Assembly: GCF_900115055.1 (NCBI RefSeq)
Contig: NZ_FOVD01000003.1
Coordinates: 186,001-250,000 of the forward strand
Reading direction: 5' to 3'
Length of the DNA stretch: 64,000 bases
Source of the DNA: Chryseobacterium oleae
GTDB lineage: Bacteria; Bacteroidota; Bacteroidia; Flavobacteriales; Weeksellaceae
The position numbers were made by a program, and so were the translations under genes. How positions within the stretch are numbered: position 1 is the first letter of the stretch; each line of letters begins with the position of its first letter. Shown here one piece after another: positions 33,348 through 42,388 of the stretch. The notes beneath the pieces are model-generated. The model was not told where the DNA came from. It ran no database searches and was given only the letters and a program-made list of their open reading frames with translations.

Positions 33348-35261
33348 TTATTTCTCATTATCTTCCAAAAGTCCTTTTTTCCCAAGATCTTTTAAAATTT
33401 CTGATATAATCATCCGGGTTATTTTTTTTGCCACGACTCGTTTTCCGAAAAACATTCCTAAACCATATGCGGGACTCATGATAAAATCACCGGCTTTGTC
33501 TAACCAGTTTTTGCCATATTTTTTCTTGATCCATTTTTCTGCTACTGCGTTTTTTATAGTCGTCTTATTTATATGTTCACCGGAATCACGGGACTGGATG
33601 ACATCAAAAATTTTACTAACCCTTTGCTTCAGTTTCTTTTCCAGCTTAAACAATTCTTCAGGACGATAACGCGGTGTTTTGGGAATATCATATTGAGTTC
33701 TCCTGCTCAGTTTTGTTTCCTCGCTTTCTGATAAAAGATAAAGATCAGGAATGATGGGCAGGTAGAACTTACCGCTGTTCTTAACCTTTTCAAATTTGAA
33801 AGCATCTATCATCTCGTCTGTCCAGGTTTTGTGAATAGGATGAATGTCATTATTAAGTTTATCATAAGGAAACGAAAAGAAATACCGTAAAAAATTTCTC
33901 GCGTTATTCCGTCCTAGGAAAAAATCATGCTGCCTGAAACTCTTATCTAAAAAACCTCCAAATGCCATTGCCGAAGCACATGCAACCGTATCCGGCGGCC
34001 CAATGATTTTATTGTCCGTATTGGTTTTCCATTTTCGGGGAAATACAATACTCTTAAAATACTTATTCGATTCTGTCTCCAGCATTTCCCTTCTTTTGAT
34101 TCTGGACTGATCCAATAAGGTTCCGATAATCCCCTGTGCCACATCAATAGCATCGTTGGGCCTTGAATAAGGCTTCTGCGACTGAGCTCTGTCAGGAAAA
34201 GGATCGATCATAATGATCCCGTAACGCGGATACCCATCATCCGGAGCTTTACTGTTCTGATGTTGAAGAACACTAAGAACTTCCCGGTACGGCTCATTAT
34301 TTATAGCTCCACCATCAATGACAACAGATGAATAATTTTTAGGAAAAAACTTTAATTTAATATTCTTAGCTGAAGGATTATCATCTCCAAATTCACCTGT
34401 GATAATCCGTTTTATCGTAGTTTTTAAATAGGCATCGCCCAGATCTTCCGTTTTAAATTCCCGAAAAGCCAGACCAATAGGAAAAGCTCCGGTAGCAATT
34501 GTGGAAAGCTTTAATGTATCTGCATAGGGTTTATCATAAGGATTTAACCACAGATATTTTTCTTTATCAGGCTGTAATCCGTTGTTTAATCTGTACTGCG
34601 TGACAATATAGTGCTCAAAAGTACTGTGATTAGGGATGACGCTTTTCCTTCCAAACTTAGAAATTGAGGTTTCGAAATTTACATCGAGAGGAATACCTCT
34701 TAAAAAACAATGGGAAAATAATAATTGTAAATCTTTAGAAATGTAAGAAGGAAGCTGGTCAACCTTTTGTTTTAACACAACATCTTTATCCGCCAAAAAC
34801 GCCTGGTCTGCAATGGAATCAACGAATTCGGAATTTAGAAGAGAATTGAATTTTCCTTTTTCCAGATCTTTAGTATCTAAAAGTTTTTCCAGCAGAGATC
34901 TTTTTTCCTGGGTATCATTTTCTCCCATCAAAACCCAACTGTCATACAGAATATTGTTTTTCGATTCATCTAAATTAACAGCTTCTTTTACCGGGTTTAC
35001 AGTTCCGTTTAATGCATAAATTGCCGCCATTGTTGTAGTCATTCCACCAGCTGAGGCTCCACCCATGGCATCAATTCTTACCCTATGTTTTGGAATTTTG
35101 TCCGAATACTCTTCTAACACTTTACCTTCTTTCGCTTTTTCCCAGAGATCAAGGATTTCAAAAAGATAATCCATAACTCCGGCTGTGTAGCATCCGGCAG
35201 ATACAGCCCCTGCCATTGTAATACCCAGAGAAAAGATTTCAGTGTTATTTCGGTTTTGCAT
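33348..35261 (-). CDS. Patatin-like phospholipase domain protein
   Basis: Start set at ATG 35261 (MQNRNNTEIFSLGITMAGAVSAGCYTAG), because the family's opening strand follows directly; a longer frame would add 40 unrelated residues. The 637-residue protein has the nucleophile elbow GASAG (Ser70) and the DGG catalytic-Asp motif (VVIDGGAINNEP, about 316), so the Ser-Asp dyad is complete. The extra C-terminal 250 residues (basic, with no membrane segment) are not recognised. Patatins hydrolyse acyl ester bonds of lipids. It is cytosolic by sequence and upstream of a Crp-type regulator. Confidence 0.85.
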   Translation of the reverse strand: MQNRNNTEIFSLGITMAGAVSAGCYTAGVMDYLFEILDLWEKAKEGKVLEEYSDKIPKHRVRIDAMGGASAGGMTTTMAAIYALNGTVNPVKEAVNLDESKNNILYDSWVLMGENDTQEKRSLLEKLLDTKDLEKGKFNSLLNSEFVDSIADQAFLADKDVVLKQKVDQLPSYISKDLQLLFSHCFLRGIPLDVNFETSISKFGRKSVIPNHSTFEHYIVTQYRLNNGLQPDKEKYLWLNPYDKPYADTLKLSTIATGAFPIGLAFREFKTEDLGDAYLKTTIKRIITGEFGDDNPSAKNIKLKFFPKNYSSVVIDGGAINNEPYREVLSVLQHQNSKAPDDGYPRYGIIMIDPFPDRAQSQKPYSRPNDAIDVAQGIIGTLLDQSRIKRREMLETESNKYFKSIVFPRKWKTNTDNKIIGPPDTVACASAMAFGGFLDKSFRQHDFFLGRNNARNFLRYFFSFPYDKLNNDIHPIHKTWTDEMIDAFKFEKVKNSGKFYLPIIPDLYLLSESEETKLSRRTQYDIPKTPRYRPEELFKLEKKLKQRVSKIFDVIQSRDSGEHINKTTIKNAVAEKWIKKKYGKNWLDKAGDFIMSPAYGLGMFFGKRVVAKKITRMIISEILKDLGKKGLLEDNEK

Positions 35262-35413
35262 AAAAACAATTATTAGTTTGGCGAAAATTACAGAATTTAA
35301 TTTGACGCCGCAAAACAGGATACGATCATCGCTTATTGTATGAGAAATCATGATCCTTGCCGAGGTTTTGAATCTTGACAAGGATTAAAAGAGAAGATTT
35401 AAAGAATCACATA

Positions 35414-36049
35414 TCAAAAACTTCCGATATCACTTACAATCTCGGCATATAGATTTCCCAAAGCGGACATTCCCGCAAGAAAAGATCTCTGTACGTCGGT
35501 TGCTTTTATAACCTGCCCGTTCAGCACTCTGTCTCTGGTTGCCGTTGCATTTCCGATGACAGTGTTTTTAAATCCAAGATCAAAGGCGGCTCTGACCGTA
35601 GAATCTACACAGACATCAGTCATCATTCCTGTAATTACAAGATTCTTAATTCCCTTTTTCTGTAAATATTCTGACAGATCGGTCTCCCGGAAGCTGTTGG
35701 GAAAATGTTTGATGATTATTTTTTCATCATTTTTTGGTGAAACCGATGAATGAATTTCTGCTCCGGAAGTATCGGGAAGAAAAAATTCTGCTCCTTCATT
35801 CACCGCAATATGCTTGATATGAATGACGGGAATATTGTTTTTTCTGAAGTACTCCAGTGCCTTCTTTGCATTGTTGGCAGCCGGTTCTGCTCCGGCCAGT
35901 TCCATTTTTCCTCCCGGGAAATAATCATTCTGAATGTCAATAATTAATAAAGCCGTGTTTTCCATGTTTCTTTTTTGTTGTGCGTTAATGAATAGGAATG
36001 AAAATAAAGTCAGGCATAATGCCACGCTATGTTTGAATAAAATTTTCAT
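35414..36049 (-). CDS. Cysteine hydrolase, isochorismatase family, possibly exported
   Basis: A 211-residue isochorismatase-like hydrolase with the triad Asp38 (LLIIDIQND), Lys114 (IIIKHF) and Cys147 (TDVCVDS), and the cis-peptide motif GMMTDVCV. Enzymes of this fold act on isochorismate, nicotinamide or related amides; the exact substrate is not clear. The first 23 residues (ILFKHSVALCLTLFSFLFINAQ) look like a signal peptide, unusual for the family. An internal ATG at 35965 (MENTALLIID) would give the normal cytosolic form, so the true start matters for its location. Single gene. Confidence 0.88.
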   Translation of the reverse strand: MKILFKHSVALCLTLFSFLFINAQQKRNMENTALLIIDIQNDYFPGGKMELAGAEPAANNAKKALEYFRKNNIPVIHIKHIAVNEGAEFFLPDTSGAEIHSSVSPKNDEKIIIKHFPNSFRETDLSEYLQKKGIKNLVITGMMTDVCVDSTVRAAFDLGFKNTVIGNATATRDRVLNGQVIKATDVQRSFLAGMSALGNLYAEIVSDIGSF

Positions 36050-36077
36050 GTTTTTCTTATTTTTTAAATTAATGGAA

Positions 36078-36122
36078 CAAAATTAGTGGAGCTGTAAGCA
36101 ATGGCATTTGAACTAGTTCAAA
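36078..36122 (-). promoter_or_regulatory. -7 box and 16-bp palindrome upstream of the hydrolase
   Basis: TAATTTTG on the minus strand (36078-36085) fits the -7 consensus. The perfect palindrome TTTGAACTAGTTCAAA (36107-36122) lies about 22 bp upstream of it, in the spacer shared with ftsK. A regulator site is likely from its symmetry; which protein binds is unknown. Confidence 0.5.
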
Positions 36123-36248
36123 AAACACCTGTCGCATTAGATTTTAATGAAAAAAAATATCTTAAAAACGCTGTGTAATTTTAAAAAATAAACCTAAATT
36201 ACGCTATCTTTTGAACAAAAAAAGATTCTATTAATGTTGAAAAAACAT

Positions 36249-36256
36249 TAAATTTG
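36249..36256 (+). promoter_or_regulatory. Possible -7 box of ftsK
   Basis: TAAATTTG matches TAnnTTTG and lies 14 bp before the ftsK start codon; no TTTG at the right spacing upstream was found. Confidence 0.45.
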
Positions 36257-36270
36257 CCCACATTGATATT

Positions 36271-38820
36271 ATGGATAAAAAGACACAGACAAAACCGACT
36301 GAATCGCCTGATAAAGGCAAAATCTTATCTAAGCCCCGCATATTTTTCGGGCTTACCTTCATTCTTTTTTCTGTCGTTCTGACCCTTTCGTTCGTCTCTT
36401 ATCTGATGAACTGGAAGGCTGATCAGAGCCAGGCAGGAACAATGACCGATAAAACAATACAATCTTCAAATATCTTTGGGAAGGTAGGCGACTGGCTGGG
36501 GAATATTTTTATATTCGAAAGCATAGGAATTGCCTCATTTATTATCGCCTTCTTATTCCTGGTGGTGGGTACCTTAATTCTTAAAAAAAGAACCTTCAAG
36601 CCATGGAAAACCATCGGTCATTCACTGTTTTTTATCTGCTGGCTGCCTATCTTCATGGGAGCGGTGACTAAAGGACAGGGTGTTTTGGGTGGTGTGTACG
36701 GATACCAGATCATGGATTATCTTAATGCCATTATCGGATCTGTAGGACTTTGGGTGGTTTTGGCTGCCAGCATCCTTCTCTATTTCATTTTGGAATTCAA
36801 TCTCCGTCCAAGCTCTATCAAATCTAAACTGGATAAGATCAATGACAATACAATCGGCAGAGTGAAATCTATGATGCCTAGTTCAGAGGAAAACTTTGAA
36901 GCGGATGAAGAACTTGAAGAGGAAGCTCAGGAAGCCGTTTCCAATGTTACCGTAACAGATCTTTCCAATAAAACAAAAGCGAAAGAACAGGAACCTGTAA
37001 GCGTACCTAAAGGATTTCCTGAAGTTCAGCCTTCAACGGATATAGAAACGATTGTAACGCCTAACCATACTTCTTTTGAGGAAGAGGAAAAACCTGTCAG
37101 CTTAAATCTGAACACGAAACCTTCTGTTCCAACATCAACTCCGGAACAGGCATTTGATATGACACCGGTAAGTCCGGCTATCACTCCGGTTCCTCCTGTT
37201 TCCACGATGCCGGCGCAGGATAACATTAAATTCAATGTGGAAGTAGCTCCGGTTATTGATGTGCTGGATGATTCAGATAAAAAATCACAGGAACTGGTAG
37301 AAAAACACGGATTGTACGATCACAAGCTTGATCTGGCCGGATTCCAGATGCCAACGGTAGAATTGCTGAAGGATTATGGTAATGAAGAAATTTCAATCAA
37401 CAAAGAGGAATTAGAAGAAAACAAAAATAAAATTGTAGGGCTTTTAAAGAACTTCAACGTTGGTATTTCCGAGATCAAAGCGACGATCGGACCAACAGTT
37501 ACTTTATACGAAATTGTTCCGGAAGCAGGAATCAGAGTATCTGCCATTAAAAAGCTTCAGGATGATATCGCGCTGAATCTTTCCGCTCTTGGGATCAGGA
37601 TTATTGCACCGATGCCAGGGAAAGGAACGATCGGAATTGAAGTTCCGAGAAAAAACCCTACCATGGTTTCCATGCGTTCTGTGATTGCTTCTCATAAGTT
37701 CCAGAATACGGATATGGATCTTCCGGTAGTTTTCGGAAAAACAATTTCCAACGAAGTCTTTATGGCCGATCTTGCGAAGATGCCTCACTTACTGATGGCA
37801 GGTGCTACAGGACAGGGTAAATCTGTCGGGATTAATGCAATCCTTACTTCCCTTCTTTACAAAAAACATCCGAGCGAACTGAAATTTGTGATGGTGGATC
37901 CTAAGAAGGTAGAACTATCCCTGTATTCAAAAATTGAAAGACATTATCTGGCTAAACTTCCGGATGCTGAAGAAGCCATCATCACAGATACCAATAAAGT
38001 GATCAATACCCTGAATTCTCTTTGTATAGAGATGGACACGAGATATGATCTTCTTAAAAATGCATTCTGTAAAAACTTAAAGGAATACAACAAGAAATTC
38101 ACAGAACGAAAACTGAATCCTGAGAACGGGCACCGTTTTCTTCCTTATATTGTACTGGTTGTAGATGAGTTTGCAGACCTTATTATGACGGCAGGAAAAG
38201 AGGTTGAACTTCCGATTGCCAGACTGGCACAGCTTGCAAGAGCCGTAGGAATTCACCTTATTGTAGCGACACAGAGACCTTCAGTAAACGTAATTACAGG
38301 GATGATCAAAGCTAACTTCCCGGCAAGGGCTGCCTTCAGGGTAATTTCCAGTGTGGATTCAAGAACGATCCTGGATTCTCCGGGTGCAGATCAGCTGATT
38401 GGTAAAGGAGATATGCTTTATTTCAACGGAAACGAGATCTTAAGACTTCAGTGTGCTTTCGTCGATACACCGGAAGTGGAAAGACTGGCAGAATATATCG
38501 GTGAACAGAAAGGATATTCATCAGCATTCTTATTGCCTGAATTTGTTTCTGAAGATTCCACAAGTACAGTAGGTGCTTTCGATCCTAATGAAAAAGATGC
38601 CTTATTTGAAGAAGCAGCACGAATTATCGTTTCTACACAACAGGGTTCTACTTCTATGCTACAGAGACAGCTTAAATTGGGTTATAACAGAGCTGGAAGA
38701 ATCATGGACCAGCTTGAAGCAACCGGTATCGTAGGTGGATTTAACGGAGCAAAGGCCAGAGAGGTCATTATCAGTGATCTTCATTCTTTGGAACAGTTTT
38801 TGGAAGATTTGCGTAGTTAG
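36271..38820 (+). CDS. ftsK: DNA translocase FtsK
   Basis: Septal DNA pump of 849 residues that clears chromosome termini during division. Four membrane helices in the first 180 residues anchor it, followed by an acidic, Pro/Thr-rich linker (about 190-350). The RecA-like motor has Walker A GATGQGKS at 511-518 and Walker B VVDEFADL near 631. The C-terminal gamma winged-helix (TSMLQRQLKLGYNRAGRIMDQLEATGIVG) binds the orienting KOPS-like sequences. The length is normal for Bacteroidota. It is followed at 65 bp by lolA, an arrangement common in this phylum. Confidence 0.97.
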   Translation: MDKKTQTKPTESPDKGKILSKPRIFFGLTFILFSVVLTLSFVSYLMNWKADQSQAGTMTDKTIQSSNIFGKVGDWLGNIFIFESIGIASFIIAFLFLVVGTLILKKRTFKPWKTIGHSLFFICWLPIFMGAVTKGQGVLGGVYGYQIMDYLNAIIGSVGLWVVLAASILLYFILEFNLRPSSIKSKLDKINDNTIGRVKSMMPSSEENFEADEELEEEAQEAVSNVTVTDLSNKTKAKEQEPVSVPKGFPEVQPSTDIETIVTPNHTSFEEEEKPVSLNLNTKPSVPTSTPEQAFDMTPVSPAITPVPPVSTMPAQDNIKFNVEVAPVIDVLDDSDKKSQELVEKHGLYDHKLDLAGFQMPTVELLKDYGNEEISINKEELEENKNKIVGLLKNFNVGISEIKATIGPTVTLYEIVPEAGIRVSAIKKLQDDIALNLSALGIRIIAPMPGKGTIGIEVPRKNPTMVSMRSVIASHKFQNTDMDLPVVFGKTISNEVFMADLAKMPHLLMAGATGQGKSVGINAILTSLLYKKHPSELKFVMVDPKKVELSLYSKIERHYLAKLPDAEEAIITDTNKVINTLNSLCIEMDTRYDLLKNAFCKNLKEYNKKFTERKLNPENGHRFLPYIVLVVDEFADLIMTAGKEVELPIARLAQLARAVGIHLIVATQRPSVNVITGMIKANFPARAAFRVISSVDSRTILDSPGADQLIGKGDMLYFNGNEILRLQCAFVDTPEVERLAEYIGEQKGYSSAFLLPEFVSEDSTSTVGAFDPNEKDALFEEAARIIVSTQQGSTSMLQRQLKLGYNRAGRIMDQLEATGIVGGFNGAKAREVIISDLHSLEQFLEDLRS

Positions 38821-38885
38821 AGGAAAAAATGCTTCACAGAGTCAATCCGGAAGCATTAGAATGTTTAAAGTATATTAAATAAAAA

Positions 38886-39533
38886 ATGAAAAATATTATT
38901 TCAAAAGTTATAGTCGGAAGTTTTGTTATCGGTGCTGTAGGATTTGTCCCGGCACAGAAAATTGATGCGAAAGCTAAAAAAATTCTGGATGACATCACAG
39001 CCAACTACAAGTCTAAAAAGAATTCTTATTTTAAGTTTTCTTTCGGGACCGGCTTGAACGGACAGGTGACCAAAACAGAACCCGGTATTTATTACTCCGC
39101 CGGAGAAAAGTATAAACTGAAGATCATGGATACAGAACAGATCTTCGACGGAAGCAAAATCTACAACATCAATGCAGATGATATGGAAGTAACGGTTGCA
39201 AAACCTAACGGAAGCAGCAGCATGTTCTCCCCTATCAACTATCTTTCAACATACAGAAATGATTACAATGTAACCTACAACGGAAAGAAAAATGTAAATG
39301 GCGTGAATGCTGATTTCATTAAACTGACTCCGGTGAAATCCAATGGAATTCAATATGTATACATTTTTGTAGACTCAGCGAAAAAGCAAATGGTAAAACT
39401 TGAGCAGCACGGGAACAACAAAGACGTAGCCGTTATTGCCATCAAAGAATACAAGGAAAACCAGGAACTGGACCCGAATATGTTTGTTTTTGACAAAAAT
39501 AAGTTCAAAAATTACGTGATCACGGAACTTTAA
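38886..39533 (+). CDS. lolA: LolA-like outer membrane lipoprotein carrier
   Basis: A 215-residue exported protein: a signal peptide ending near VPAQ, then a LolA-type half-barrel (KKILDDITANYKSKKNSYFKFSF; GIYYSAGEKYKLKIMDTEQIFDGSKIYNINADDMEVTV). It would carry lipoproteins through the periplasm to the outer membrane. It follows ftsK closely and is ended by the terminator at 39625-39652. LptF/G lies after that, so three cell-envelope genes cluster here. LolA-like sequences diverge strongly, so the symbol is by fold pattern and context. Confidence 0.85.
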   Translation: MKNIISKVIVGSFVIGAVGFVPAQKIDAKAKKILDDITANYKSKKNSYFKFSFGTGLNGQVTKTEPGIYYSAGEKYKLKIMDTEQIFDGSKIYNINADDMEVTVAKPNGSSSMFSPINYLSTYRNDYNVTYNGKKNVNGVNADFIKLTPVKSNGIQYVYIFVDSAKKQMVKLEQHGNNKDVAVIAIKEYKENQELDPNMFVFDKNKFKNYVITEL

Positions 39534-39624
39534 AAAAGTGAAATGGGGAAAGGGCTGGCTCATAAATTTGCAGATTCCACTCTTCTTCTTTTTGCAGTTA
39601 AATAAAAAGTAATAAAAATTATAC

Positions 39625-39652
39625 AAGCCACAAGTAAACTTTGTGGCTTTTT
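39625..39652 (+). terminator. Terminator after lolA
   Basis: AAGCCACAA (39625-39633) and TTGTGGCTT (39641-39649) form a 9-bp stem with a 7-nt loop and five Ts. It ends the ftsK-lolA transcript 16 bp before the next gene. Confidence 0.85.
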
Positions 39653-39667
39653 GATTAATTTTGGCGC

Positions 39668-41122
39668 ATGTTAAAAATACTAGACCGATATATCATAAAA
39701 ACCTTCTTTGGACCGTTTTTCTTTATATTCAGCGTTTTGTTTTTCATCTTTATTGTAAACATTATCTGGGTTCAGCTGGGGCAGTTCATGGGAAAAGGAT
39801 TAAGCTACTGGCAGATCCTGAAACTTCTTTTTTACCTTGGGGTAAGTGTGATCAGTATGGTGCTTCCGCTTACGATTCTTCTGGCGAGTATCATGTCCTT
39901 CGGTGAATTTGGAGAACGGTATGAGCTCGCAGCGATGAAGGCAGCGGGAATTTCCCTGACAAGAGTTATGGCACCTCTGCTGGGGGTCGCAACAGTACTC
40001 GCAGTCATGCTTTTCTTTTTCTCCAATAATATTATTCCGGATTTCCAGAAAAAGGCGAAGAATATGCTTTTCAATATCGCACAGACTAAACCTGCCTTAA
40101 ACTTCACGCCGGGACAGTTCATCGACCAGATTCCGGGTTATATGGTGAAATTTGATAAGATCTACGGAGAAAACGGAGAAAGTATCGAAGGTGTTTTTGT
40201 ACACAGGAAAGCCAGCACTTATGAAAACCAACAGTCTATTGTAGCTGAAAAAGGAAAATTCGTTCCTGCCGCCAACAAGAATTTCCTGAAACTGGAGTTG
40301 TATAACGGATATGTATTTGAAGACAATTTTGCAGGAAAGAGTGAAAATGTAAGACTGAAACAACCTGATCAGGCCATTAAATTTGACACGCTGGTTTCAC
40401 ACTTTGACATCAGTGAGATCATTAACAAAGCTATTGAAAAGGAGCAAATCACGGATGACTATCGTTTTCAGACGTACGGACAGCTTAATGCTACTGTTGC
40501 TAAAAGTAAAAAAGACAATAATGACTTTTTCACCTCCATCAGTTCCGATGTGCTTAGCCAGACCAATTCTGTAGTGACCTATATGGATAAAACCAAGTCT
40601 AAAAGTGTTGCAAAACAACAGATAAAACTGGATACCGTAAAGGGAGAAAAGAAACTGCAGATCATTTATAATTCATACAGCAGACTTGAAAACCTGAAAA
40701 ATACCGCTGAAGGAAAAAAGAACGAATTCAGCTCCAATATAAAATACTTCAGTAAAGTTGTTATTTACCAGCAGAGAATTATTTCTTATTCCGTAACATG
40801 CATCATCTTCTTCCTGATCGGAGCGAGTTTAGGATCCATCATCAGAAAAGGAGGAATGGGACTTCCGGTGATCATTGCGATTGTTATTTTCATTATTTTC
40901 TATGTGATGAATCTTGGTATCGAGAATGTTGCTTGGGGAGGCGGAATGAGTCCTTATTTAGCCGCATGGCTTCCGAACCTGATCCTTCTTCCGTTTGGAA
41001 TATGGATGACCTATAAAGCCCTTACCGACTCACAGCTGTTTGATGCTGAAAAGTACAAAGCACTGTTTAAACCAATCGTTAAGAGATTCTCGAAGAATAA
41101 GGAACATAAGAGATATCAGTAA
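39668..41122 (+). CDS. LptF/LptG family permease
   Basis: A 484-residue YjgP/YjgQ-family membrane protein that helps pull lipopolysaccharide from the inner membrane. Three helices at the N-terminus (about 12-35, 55-75, 100-125) and three at the C-terminus (about 375-455) frame a periplasmic jellyroll domain. The domain here is longer than usual, with a Lys-rich insert near 270-330. Bacteroidota often have a single longer homologue, so F versus G is not assigned. A TAATTTTG box (39656-39663) lies right before the ATG, so the message could be nearly leaderless. Confidence 0.92.
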   Translation: MLKILDRYIIKTFFGPFFFIFSVLFFIFIVNIIWVQLGQFMGKGLSYWQILKLLFYLGVSVISMVLPLTILLASIMSFGEFGERYELAAMKAAGISLTRVMAPLLGVATVLAVMLFFFSNNIIPDFQKKAKNMLFNIAQTKPALNFTPGQFIDQIPGYMVKFDKIYGENGESIEGVFVHRKASTYENQQSIVAEKGKFVPAANKNFLKLELYNGYVFEDNFAGKSENVRLKQPDQAIKFDTLVSHFDISEIINKAIEKEQITDDYRFQTYGQLNATVAKSKKDNNDFFTSISSDVLSQTNSVVTYMDKTKSKSVAKQQIKLDTVKGEKKLQIIYNSYSRLENLKNTAEGKKNEFSSNIKYFSKVVIYQQRIISYSVTCIIFFLIGASLGSIIRKGGMGLPVIIAIVIFIIFYVMNLGIENVAWGGGMSPYLAAWLPNLILLPFGIWMTYKALTDSQLFDAEKYKALFKPIVKRFSKNKEHKRYQ

Positions 41123-41132
41123 TTTTTTTATT

Positions 41133-41164
41133 GAAAGATTTAAGAATTTAATCATTTAAAAATT
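41133..41164. repeat. Four octamers (AATnnnnn on the minus strand)
   Basis: GAAAGATT, TAAGAATT, TAATCATT, TAAAAATT follow one another at exact 8-bp steps right after the permease stop codon. This is one arm only; no inverted partner is seen before the terminator that follows. Confidence 0.7.
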
Positions 41165-41165
41165 A

Positions 41166-41194
41166 TAAGGCCCGGAGTTTTTCGGGTCTTTTTA
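41166..41194 (+). terminator. Terminator after the LptF/G gene
   Basis: GGCCCG (41169-41174) pairs with CGGGTC (41183-41188, one G-T pair) around an 8-nt loop, followed by a T-rich tract. Confidence 0.75.
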
Positions 41195-41301
41195 TTGGGG
41201 GTTAATCGTTGTAACATATTCCTTTTTGTACTCAGTGGTAAAAAGTTATATTTACAGGAGAAAAAATCATTTAGTTAAAATAATTTTCATATTCTTTCAT
41301 T

Positions 41302-41655
41302 GTGAGGAACACCACTCTATTATCTGTCATTTTATTCTTTTTATTTACATTCTCTAAAGGGCAGCACCAGGCTACTGTTTACTGTTATAAAGGAAATCCT
41401 GAATTTCTCAGCCCTGTTTCTGTGGAAAAAGATAGTGTATTTTTAATTCGTGAGAATGATAAAAAAGAACTTTGGGGAATATTGAAGGAACACAACGGAG
41501 CTTTTCTGATGCAGTTTTACAAAGCTACTTTAGATGGAAATTACATACTTCATCCTGTAAAAGTAACATCCAGGATTTTTACTTTTTCAAACGTAAAGCC
41601 CGGCGATATTAGTTTCGGACAGGGATTGGTATTCAGGAAAAGATTTTGCAGATAA
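41302..41655 (+). CDS. Small exported protein of unknown function (117 aa)
   Basis: Start codon is GTG at 41302; no ATG lies upstream in frame near it. A signal peptide (LLSVILFFLFTFSKGQ) ends around residue 20, giving a mature protein of about 97 residues, mostly beta by pattern, with a Cys near each end of the mature part. I do not recognise a family. It lies 34 bp before the lipoprotein gene and may be co-transcribed with it. Confidence 0.65.
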   Translation: MRNTTLLSVILFFLFTFSKGQHQATVYCYKGNPEFLSPVSVEKDSVFLIRENDKKELWGILKEHNGAFLMQFYKATLDGNYILHPVKVTSRIFTFSNVKPGDISFGQGLVFRKRFCR

Positions 41656-41689
41656 TTTTGTAGCTTTAAGGTTCACCAAAAAGTATGAT

Positions 41690-42334
41690 ATGAGAACCTT
41701 ATTCCTCGCTGCCGGATTGGTTTTTATTTTTTCATGTACAAATGATAAGGATAAAACCGCTCTTCAAACACCGCTTTCCAAAGATAGCCTTGCCATTAAA
41801 AAGGATTCAAAACAAATAAAAAATGCAGTGGATCCTATAGAAGAGATTAAAAGTGAATACAGCAAACTCCAGAAACAGCTTGAATCCAAAAAACTGACAT
41901 CTACAGATTTTACCTACAACTGCAACGACGAAAGATCAGGAAAAGTGACGTTTTATTCCGATCAGAAAGAAATCCGAATCATTGAGCATTCCTACGATGA
42001 ATACAGTCATTTCGGCTCAACGGAACAGTATTTTATCAAAGACGGAAATCTGTTCTTCATTTTTAAAGAAGACACAGGATGGAATTTTGACGGAGGCACC
42101 CCGGAAAAGCCTATCACAAAAGACGACATCACGGAAAGCCGCCTCTATATTCATAATAACAAATCCATCAAGTGCCTGGAAAAACAGTATTCTATAAAAT
42201 CTGATGCCACAGAGAAACCTACTCCCGATAAAATTCCAAACAAGGAAACCCAATGCCATACAGATGAGTTGATGAAAACCTACCAGTCTTTGCTGAGAAA
42301 CAAGGATAAAAAAGGAGAAACAAAATGTATATAA
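41690..42334 (+). CDS. Predicted lipoprotein of unknown function (214 aa)
   Basis: The signal peptide ends with the lipobox IFSC (about 13-16), so this is likely a membrane lipoprotein. The mature part begins with a Lys/Ser/Asp-rich linker, then a heptad-like helix (EEIKSEYSKLQKQLESKK). A beta region follows (TFYSDQKEIRIIEHSYDEYSHFGSTEQYFIKDGNLFFIF) that resembles repeated-strand domains, then a Lys-rich end. No enzyme motif is seen. It is followed by a terminator at 42340-42370. Confidence 0.78.
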   Translation: MRTLFLAAGLVFIFSCTNDKDKTALQTPLSKDSLAIKKDSKQIKNAVDPIEEIKSEYSKLQKQLESKKLTSTDFTYNCNDERSGKVTFYSDQKEIRIIEHSYDEYSHFGSTEQYFIKDGNLFFIFKEDTGWNFDGGTPEKPITKDDITESRLYIHNNKSIKCLEKQYSIKSDATEKPTPDKIPNKETQCHTDELMKTYQSLLRNKDKKGETKCI

Positions 42335-42339
42335 AAACA

Positions 42340-42370
42340 AAAAGAGGCTTCGTTAGAAACCTCTTTTTTT
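42340..42370 (+). terminator. Terminator between the lipoprotein gene and frr
   Basis: AAGAGG-C-TTC pairs with GAA-A-CCTCTT around a GTTA loop (one C-A mismatch), then a run of seven Ts. Its A-rich left flank means it could also serve the convergent frr gene. Confidence 0.85.
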
Positions 42371-42388
42371 ATATTGAAAGCCTGACAA

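Noticed and set aside
36233..36249. AATGTT/AACATT inverted repeat before ftsK as an operator
   Set aside because: Six-bp arms in A+T-rich DNA are too short to stand out from chance.
38828..38857. AATGCTTC/GAAGCATT hairpin after ftsK as a terminator
   Set aside because: An 8-bp stem with a 14-nt loop and no T run; lolA follows at once, so read-through is expected.
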